Source: an uncultured Phycisphaerales bacterium
GTDB taxonomy: Bacteria > Planctomycetota > Phycisphaerae > WQYP01
DNA length: 8,613 bases
Reading direction: 5' to 3'
NCBI GenBank assembly: GCA_903868035.1
Contig: CAIPTQ010000027.1
Coordinates: 1-8,613, forward strand
Shown piece after piece: positions 1 to 5,445 of this stretch (within the stretch, counting starts at the first letter, position 1; each line of letters starts with the position of its first letter). The notes under the pieces are model-generated. The model was not told where the DNA came from. It made no database searches and was given only the letters and a program-made list of their open reading frames with translations. The translations under genes and the position numbers were made by a program.

Positions 1-1393
1 CCGCCCTCGTCCCCACATTCGTCGCCGGCGCCACCCCCGTCTCAAAGCACCCCAAATCCGGCCTCTCCCCGTTGAACGCAAACCGCGTCGCCCCCTGCTT
101 ATCCTTGATCTCCACCCCCTTGTCGATCAGCTTGCTCCCCGGGACCAAATGCATGAACGTCACCTCCGGCAAACTCCCGTCCGCCTTCCGCGGACCCACC
201 AACTGCTTCTCGTCCACACTCACAAAGTCGGCATCCGTGAGCGCCAGCGGCGTGCCGCCCGGGCCCAGCGTGAAATAATTGTCCGCCACGTCGCTCTTGG
301 CGGCATTCAAATTGGCCACCTCGTTGCGCCCCTTGTACCCCAGGCAATTCCGCATGAACGCATCCGGCCCGGGCGCGTCCGCGGCACTGCTCAAAATATA
401 CTCCAGCATGTTGTAGTTGTTGGCGTTCCGGTATGCCGTGTCGTTCAGCCAGTCCGCCCCGCCCGTGTGGTGGTTGGCGTAAAAACCCGCCGCCTTGTTC
501 CCCACCGCCAGGCAGAACTGCACCGTGTTCCGCGGCATGGGGCTCGGCACGCGGCTGGGTGGCTTGCCGTAGCCCCCCGCCTTAAAGCCGTTCCCGTCCC
601 CGGCGCTCCGGCCGTCCGGCGTCAGACCGTTGTACATCGCCCAGCAATGGTCGAACAGCACGCTCTCGGCACAGTTGATGCAGTCATACCCATCATCCGA
701 GTTGTACCACGCCCGGCAGTTGCGGAAGACATTCCCCGTGCCCCCCTTGGCGACGTGGCAGCCGAAGCCGTCGGTGTTCCCCCCCGCGCCCCCCTCGGAA
801 ACCGAATCCCAGTTGTTCCACGCGTCGCAGTTGAGCACCAGGTTATTCGACCCCGCCAGCGCGTAGTAGCCGATGGCCATGCCGTCGTGCATTTTGAGCT
901 GCTCGTAGATGTTGTTGCTGCCGTGGTTCTCGAAGCACTCGGACTGCGTGTGCCCCGTCTGCGTCACCTGGATGCCCGTGACCTCAAACCCCTTGAAGTG
1001 AATCCACGAGGCCGACACATAAAACGCATACACCCGCGGCCCCGGCTTGACCGTGGCAAAATCGAACACCGCCTTTTCATCCTTGTACGAGAAGTAATTG
1101 ATCGGCGCCTTCTCCGTGCCGCTCTTGGCGATCTCAAACACGTGTACCGCATTGCCGGCACTGCGGTTGACGATCTGCGCATCCTTGATGTCGTACTTCC
1201 CCCCGCGGATGAACACCGTGTCCCCCGGCTGCGCCGCGGCCTGCGCCTTGGTGATCGACGCGAACGGCTTGTCGATGCTCCCGTCGTTGGCGTCACTGCC
1301 GTCCGGGGCCATGTAGAAATCCTTGGCCAATGCCGTGGCGGGAAGCAGGAGTGCTGCGGCGGCGAGCAGGGCGAATCGGCGGCAGTTATTCAT
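1..1393 (-). CDS. Secreted pectate lyase-like right-handed beta-helix protein (PL9 family), C-terminus cut by window edge
   Basis: About 464 residues are visible and the frame stays open to the left edge. Residues 1-23 form a Sec signal peptide: two Arg, a hydrophobic run of Ala/Leu, and an A-L-A site before Lys24. The mature part starts FYMAPDGSDANDG, the usual opening of secreted parallel beta-helix enzymes. Conserved PL9 landmarks are NTDGFGCH (Asp208), RAWYNSDDGYDC (Asp233, Asp234, Asp237) and GDGNGFKAGG (Lys271). By recall of PelL of Dickeya, four Asp at nearly the same numbering bind calcium and the Lys is the catalytic base that removes the C5 proton of galacturonate during beta-elimination. 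All are present, so the enzyme looks active. The motif PDLGCFE near the left edge matches the last strand of the fold (often PDIGAFE), so little is probably missing. The start at 1393 is favoured because AAGGA lies 6 bases upstream; an in-frame ATG at 1399 sits directly against that site. The product should act outside the cytoplasm on pectin or another uronate polymer. The family call is strong, the exact substrate is not. Confidence 0.88.
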   Translation of the reverse strand, partial: MNNCRRFALLAAAALLLPATALAKDFYMAPDGSDANDGSIDKPFASITKAQAAAQPGDTVFIRGGKYDIKDAQIVNRSAGNAVHVFEIAKSGTEKAPINYFSYKDEKAVFDFATVKPGPRVYAFYVSASWIHFKGFEVTGIQVTQTGHTQSECFENHGSNNIYEQLKMHDGMAIGYYALAGSNNLVLNCDAWNNWDSVSEGGAGGNTDGFGCHVAKGGTGNVFRNCRAWYNSDDGYDCINCAESVLFDHCWAMYNGLTPDGRSAGDGNGFKAGGYGKPPSRVPSPMPRNTVQFCLAVGNKAAGFYANHHTGGADWLNDTAYRNANNYNMLEYILSSAADAPGPDAFMRNCLGYKGRNEVANLNAAKSDVADNYFTLGPGGTPLALTDADFVSVDEKQLVGPRKADGSLPEVTFMHLVPGSKLIDKGVEIKDKQGATRFAFNGERPDLGCFETGVAPATNVGTRA

Positions 1394-1399
1394 GAACAT

Positions 1400-1404
1400 T
1401 CCTT
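1400..1404 (-). promoter_or_regulatory. Ribosome binding site of the lyase gene
   Basis: On the minus strand AAGGA stands 6 bases before the ATG at 1393 and directly abuts the alternative ATG at 1399. The spacing decides for 1393. It is the clearest Shine-Dalgarno-like site at any gene start in the window. Confidence 0.6.
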
Positions 1405-1458
1405 ATGTAAAAATGCTGGGCTGTCTAGGATAACGCCGAACTCGGGGGATTGTTCAGG

Positions 1459-1464
1459 TATAAT
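1459..1464 (+). promoter_or_regulatory. Possible -10 box of the ABC exporter operon
   Basis: An exact TATAAT lies in the 77-bp divergent gap, with only 6 bases between it and the ATG at 1471. I see no good -35 hexamer at 16-18 bases upstream. If the box is used, transcription would begin about at the ATG, giving a leaderless or nearly leaderless mRNA. This fits the absence of a convincing Shine-Dalgarno site (only a weak CAGG at 1455-1458). It could be a chance match. Confidence 0.3.
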
Positions 1465-1470
1465 GCCGCC

Positions 1471-3408
1471 ATGACCAAGGCGGGCACTGAGGATCAAGCG
1501 GCAACCGGGCGGACCAACTTCCAGCTTGTGATGCGGATGGCGCGGTTCATTGGGCCGGTGCGCCGGACCGCCGTCATCGCTTGTGCGTTGGTCGCGCTCT
1601 GGGTCTGTATTGACGTAAATGCGATACGCCTGACCGGGGATATCATCAACAAGGTCCAAGTCTCCTTACAAGTGGAAAAACAGGGGGACTCTGGTGAGGT
1701 TGCGGTGGGCGTACCGGATTTGGAAGAGGGGCACAAACTGGGGGTTTGGGAGATGCTCCGCCGGCCCCCGCTCGATGCCATCGCACGCATGGTCGCCACC
1801 CTGGGCCTGCTGGTTCTGCTCGGCGGCCTGGTCCGTTTCGGCCGCGAGTATTACAACGCAAAGTTCTCCATGGACATAGTTTACGGCATGCGCGCCGGCA
1901 TCTACGACCGCCTCCAACGTGTCGGATTTGCATTTCACGACGAACACAGCAGCGGTGCCCTCATCAACCGCGCATTTTCCGATTTGCAAAATATCCGCGC
2001 CTTCCTCCAAGTCGGTTTAATTCTCACAATGGAAATTATCGCGTTTGTGTTGGGTAATATCCTCCTTATTTTGTCCCGTAACCCCTGGATCGCCCTCCTG
2101 GCCCTCGTGCCCGTCCCCTTCTGGATCTTCTATATCCTTAGGTTTAGCAAGAAGATACAACCCGCCCAGCGCGCCCAAATGCAAGCTGGTGACGACGTCG
2201 TCACCATCGTCACTGAAAACGTCGCCGGCGTCCATGTCGTTAAAGCCTTCGCGACCCAGGGAACCGAAATCGCCAAATACAACGCATTGGCGGACAAGTT
2301 CTACGACAAAGTGATGACCTCCGTCCGCATCTGGCGGAACTTCGTCCCCATCATCCGCGGCATCGCCTCCGCCAGCCAACTTACACTATTCGCCGCCGGT
2401 GCCGTCATGGTCGTGCAAGGTAAGGTGCCGGTGGGGGATTTGCTTATCTTCGGCATGGCGATGGGCCAAATCCTCAGTCGATTGCAGCAAATCAACCAAA
2501 TCAGCGAGCAATATCAGAAGGCGATCGTCTCGGCACGCCGCTTCTACGAGGTCATCGACGCCCCCCCCACCGTGCCCGAGGACGCGACGCTGTCGCTGCC
2601 TCCGCGGAACGCGGCGCATGGCGGCGGGGCGGTGGAATTCAACTTTGTCACGTTCGGTTATGACCCGGCCAAACCGGTGGTACACGACATTGCTTTTGAC
2701 GTCCCAGCAGGCAGCATTGTGGCGTTGGTGGGGCCGACCGGAGCGGGGAAGAGTACGCTGGTGCAGCTTTTGGCGCGTTTTTACGACCCCCAGTCGGGCC
2801 AGATTTTCATCGACGGGGTGGACATCAAACGCGTGCCGTTGAAGGCTTTGCGCGGGGAAATCGGGTTTGTTTTCCAGGAAACATTCCTCTTCTCCGACAC
2901 CGTCGCCAACAACATCCGCTACGGCAAACCCGAGGCGGCCATCGGCGAAGTCGAGGCGGCGGCACGCATCGCGCAGGCGCATGATTTCATCATGGAATTG
3001 TCCCATGGCTATGACACCATGCTTGGGGAACGCGGGGCCAGTTTGTCCGGCGGGCAGCGGCAGCGCCTGGCGATCGCCCGGGCGATCATCTCCAACCCGC
3101 GCATCCTGGTGCTCGATGACGCCCTGGCGGCGGTCGATCCGGAGACCGAACACCTCATCAGCCGGGCGCTGGAACTGGTCATGGTGGACCGCACGGTCTT
3201 CATCATCGCCCACCGGCTCTCGACCGTGAAGGCGGCGGACCTGGTGATCGTGCTGGAAGGGGGATGGATCACACAGGCGGGCAACCACCGGGAATTGCTC
3301 CACCAGCCGGGGCACTACCGGCATATCGCGGAGGTCCAACTAGCATATCAGGAAAAAGAAATTGTGGCCCAGGCCGGGAAGCGGGCGGATATGGCGGCGA
3401 GCCGATGA
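1471..3408 (+). CDS. ABC exporter half-transporter with degenerate catalytic site (first subunit of heterodimer)
   Basis: This 645-residue protein has the standard fused architecture: an ABC transmembrane domain (about residues 25-345) with six hydrophobic segments near 33-50, 106-123, 183-203, 206-224, 295-316 and 319-335, then an ATPase domain. ATPase motifs are Walker A GPTGAGKST (421-429, Lys427), Q-loop Gln469, a perfect signature LSGGQ (525-529), Walker B RILVLD ending at Asp549, D-loop AAVD, and H-loop His581. The residue after Walker B is Asp550, where the catalytic Glu is expected (LDDALAAVD instead of LDEATSAVD). This is the mark of the degenerate partner in heterodimeric exporters such as TM287/288, BmrC/BmrD and TAP1/TAP2, and MdlA-type proteins carry the same LDDAL. 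It should pair with the next gene in the inner membrane and expel a lipid, drug or peptide. The substrate cannot be told. The ATG at 1471 is chosen; an in-frame TTG at 1450 would add seven residues overlapping the TATAAT. A charged insert (about 62-104) enlarges the first external loop, and a C8 run (2561-2568) lies in the inter-domain linker. Confidence 0.93.
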   Translation: MTKAGTEDQAATGRTNFQLVMRMARFIGPVRRTAVIACALVALWVCIDVNAIRLTGDIINKVQVSLQVEKQGDSGEVAVGVPDLEEGHKLGVWEMLRRPPLDAIARMVATLGLLVLLGGLVRFGREYYNAKFSMDIVYGMRAGIYDRLQRVGFAFHDEHSSGALINRAFSDLQNIRAFLQVGLILTMEIIAFVLGNILLILSRNPWIALLALVPVPFWIFYILRFSKKIQPAQRAQMQAGDDVVTIVTENVAGVHVVKAFATQGTEIAKYNALADKFYDKVMTSVRIWRNFVPIIRGIASASQLTLFAAGAVMVVQGKVPVGDLLIFGMAMGQILSRLQQINQISEQYQKAIVSARRFYEVIDAPPTVPEDATLSLPPRNAAHGGGAVEFNFVTFGYDPAKPVVHDIAFDVPAGSIVALVGPTGAGKSTLVQLLARFYDPQSGQIFIDGVDIKRVPLKALRGEIGFVFQETFLFSDTVANNIRYGKPEAAIGEVEAAARIAQAHDFIMELSHGYDTMLGERGASLSGGQRQRLAIARAIISNPRILVLDDALAAVDPETEHLISRALELVMVDRTVFIIAHRLSTVKAADLVIVLEGGWITQAGNHRELLHQPGHYRHIAEVQLAYQEKEIVAQAGKRADMAASR

Positions 3409-5387
3409 CGATCTCGGAGTTGATGAAGTTCCGCCGCGGGCAGCGCAAAATTGTGGCGCAGGGGGCGGGCGTGCGCGCGCGGGCGGCGGGGCGGGACCCC
3501 AACGCCAACGAGGAGGAGGAGCCGTACAAGGCGCTGGAGTGGCCGCTGGTCCGGAAGATTCTGCACTGGATGATGCCGTACCGTCGGCAGTATGCCATCG
3601 CGCTGCTTCTGAACGTGGTCTTCACGGTGCTGGAGATGCTCGGGCCGATGTTCATCCGGAACCTGATCGACCATGACATTCCCGGCGATCCGCATTTTCT
3701 GACGCGCGCGGCGGGGTGGGTGGCGGAACTGTTCGCGGCCGGCGCCGGGGGGCGGCTGGACGCCTTCCTCGCGCCGCACCGACCGTACTGGAACATCAGT
3801 TGCACGGTGGGGCTGTGGGCGCTGGCGGTGCTGGGGGCCAACCTGTCACTCCGGTTCAACATCGAATACAACCGGCGCATCGGGGAGAAGGTGCTCTTTG
3901 CGATCCGCAAGGCGCTCTTCGGGCACTTGCAGGAACTCAGCATGTCCTATTACGACCGCACCAAGTTCGGCCGCATTCTCTCCCGGGCCACCAGCGACAT
4001 CGACGCCCTGGCCAATCCGGTCATCAACGGCATCAACACGGTGGTCATCAACGGCATGATGATGACGGCGGCGGCGGCCATGCTGTTGTTTGCCGACTGG
4101 CGCATCGCGCTGGCGACGCTCTGGCTGGGGCCGGTGCTGTATGCCATGCACCGCTTTTACAGCCGGCGGATCGGGGCGCAGTGGCGGATTGCACGCGAGC
4201 ACTTTACCCGCGTGGCCACCAACCTGGCGGAAAACATCAACGGCATGCGCGTGGTCACGGCCTACAACCGGCAGGAGGAAAACCTTTCCTACTTCAACGC
4301 GCTCCAGGATCAGAACACCATCAACAACGTCCGCGTCGGCGGGATGAACGGCATCTATCAGCCGCTGCTGTCAGTGGTGGGATTCATCGGCAAGGTGATC
4401 ATCCTGATCACCGGGGCGTATCTGGTGATGGCCTCCGGGCGAAGCGGCGGGGCGGGCGGGGGGGGGTTCACCGTCGGGACGCTGGTGGCGCTGATGATGT
4501 ACTGGGACTGGTTCATGAACCCGGTGCTGAATTTCGGGAACTTCCAGAACGAGATGATGCAGTCGATGGCGTCGGCGGAGCGGGTGTTTTCGCTGCTGGA
4601 ACTCAAGCCGGAGGTGGCCGACGCGCCGGGCGCGGCGGTGCTGCCGCGGATAGAGGGGCGGGTGGCCTTTGAGGGCGTACACTTTGCGTACGTGAAGGAC
4701 AAGCCGGTGCTGCACGATGTGAGCTTCGCCGCGGAGGCGGGGCAGACGGTGGCGCTGGTGGGGCACACGGGCTGCGGCAAGAGCACGATCATCAATTTGC
4801 TGTGCCGGTTCTATGTGCCGCAGCAGGGGCGCGTGCGGATCGACGATGTGGACCTCGCGGCGGTGACGGCCGACAGCCTGCACCGGCAAATGGGGATCGT
4901 GTCGCAGAACAACTTTTTGTTCACCGGCACGGTGCTGGAGAACATCCGCTACGCGCAGCCGGCGGCGAGTGATGAGCAGGTGATTGCCGCGGCCAGGCAA
5001 CTGGGGAGCCACGCGATCTTGGAGGCGCTGAAGGACGGGTATCAGACGCAGGTGGGGGAGCGCGGGGCGTCGATGTCTTTGGGGCAGCGGCAGTTGATCT
5101 GCTTCACGCGGGCGTTCCTGGCGAACCCGCGAATCCTCATGCTGGACGAGGCGACGAGCGCGGTGGACACGCATACGGAGATGGTGATCCAGGAGGCGCT
5201 GGGGCGGCTGGTGAAGGACCGGACGACGTTTGTGGTGGCGCACCGGCTGAGCACGGTGACGCGGGCGGATGTGGTGCTGGTGCTGGACCATGGGCGGATC
5301 GTCGAGCGCGGGACGCATGGGTCGCTGGTGGCGCTGGGGGGGAAGTATGCGGAGCTGTACAAGGAATTCACACGGGCGATAGAGTGA
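3405..5387 (+). CDS. ABC exporter half-transporter, catalytically competent subunit with non-canonical signature
   Basis: This 660-residue protein is again a transmembrane domain plus ATPase. The ATG at 3405 overlaps the previous TGA as ATGA, which makes translational coupling likely. The open frame extends upstream to 3264 but only inside the preceding gene, so the overlap start is preferred. Residues 1-45 are a basic then acidic cytoplasmic tail (NEEEEP). Hydrophobic segments lie near 62-85, 131-148, 208-229, 232-248, 319-343 and 355-375. ATPase motifs are Walker A GHTGCGKST (453-461, Lys459), Q-loop Gln501, Walker B RILMLD with catalytic Glu582 (LDEATSAVD), and H-loop His613. The signature is MSLGQ (557-561) instead of LSGGQ. 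In a head-to-tail dimer this altered signature faces the Walker motifs of the first subunit, which has Asp for Glu, so both defects fall in the same site. The remaining site (this Walker B with the partner LSGGQ) is complete. A Gly-rich insert (residues 345-354) before TM6 is encoded across a G9 run, and the first external loop (about 88-130) is long. Substrate unknown. Confidence 0.93.
   Translation: MTISELMKFRRGQRKIVAQGAGVRARAAGRDPNANEEEEPYKALEWPLVRKILHWMMPYRRQYAIALLLNVVFTVLEMLGPMFIRNLIDHDIPGDPHFLTRAAGWVAELFAAGAGGRLDAFLAPHRPYWNISCTVGLWALAVLGANLSLRFNIEYNRRIGEKVLFAIRKALFGHLQELSMSYYDRTKFGRILSRATSDIDALANPVINGINTVVINGMMMTAAAAMLLFADWRIALATLWLGPVLYAMHRFYSRRIGAQWRIAREHFTRVATNLAENINGMRVVTAYNRQEENLSYFNALQDQNTINNVRVGGMNGIYQPLLSVVGFIGKVIILITGAYLVMASGRSGGAGGGGFTVGTLVALMMYWDWFMNPVLNFGNFQNEMMQSMASAERVFSLLELKPEVADAPGAAVLPRIEGRVAFEGVHFAYVKDKPVLHDVSFAAEAGQTVALVGHTGCGKSTIINLLCRFYVPQQGRVRIDDVDLAAVTADSLHRQMGIVSQNNFLFTGTVLENIRYAQPAASDEQVIAAARQLGSHAILEALKDGYQTQVGERGASMSLGQRQLICFTRAFLANPRILMLDEATSAVDTHTEMVIQEALGRLVKDRTTFVVAHRLSTVTRADVVLVLDHGRIVERGTHGSLVALGGKYAELYKEFTRAIE
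4458..4466 (+). repeat. G9 homopolymer inside the second ABC subunit
   Basis: Nine consecutive G make three Gly codons in a Gly-rich loop (residues 345-354) between predicted TM5 and TM6. A change of one base would shift the frame and remove TM6 and the ATPase domain. The tract is either a slippage-prone site or just a product of high GC. Confidence 0.85.
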
Positions 5388-5445
5388 ATTTTGATTTTCG
5401 ATTGGGGGGGGGCGGGTGCGATTTTTAACCCTAGTTCCGCAGTTA
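5388..5445. other. Convergent intergenic gap without evident terminator
   Basis: These 58 bases separate the stop of the exporter operon (TGA 5385-5387) from the stop of the methylase (TAA on the minus strand, 5446-5448). It holds T-rich stretches, a G9 run at 5404-5412 and CGATT twice. I find no GC-rich inverted repeat followed by a T run on either strand, so the two convergent transcripts may overlap or end by another mechanism. Confidence 0.6.

Noticed and set aside
149..1474. 441-codon open frame on the plus strand
   Set aside because: It lies antisense over the lyase gene, is rich in Arg/Val/His/Pro with no domain, and arises because the high-GC opposite strand has few stops. The minus-strand frame shows clear PL9 motifs.
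2386..3339. 317-codon open frame on the minus strand
   Set aside because: It is antisense to the ATPase domain of the first ABC subunit, with a Arg/His/Asp-rich translation typical of a GC-rich shadow frame.
3716..4672. 318-codon open frame on the plus strand
   Set aside because: It is an out-of-frame reading of the second ABC subunit, rich in Gly/Ala/His/Arg with no motif.
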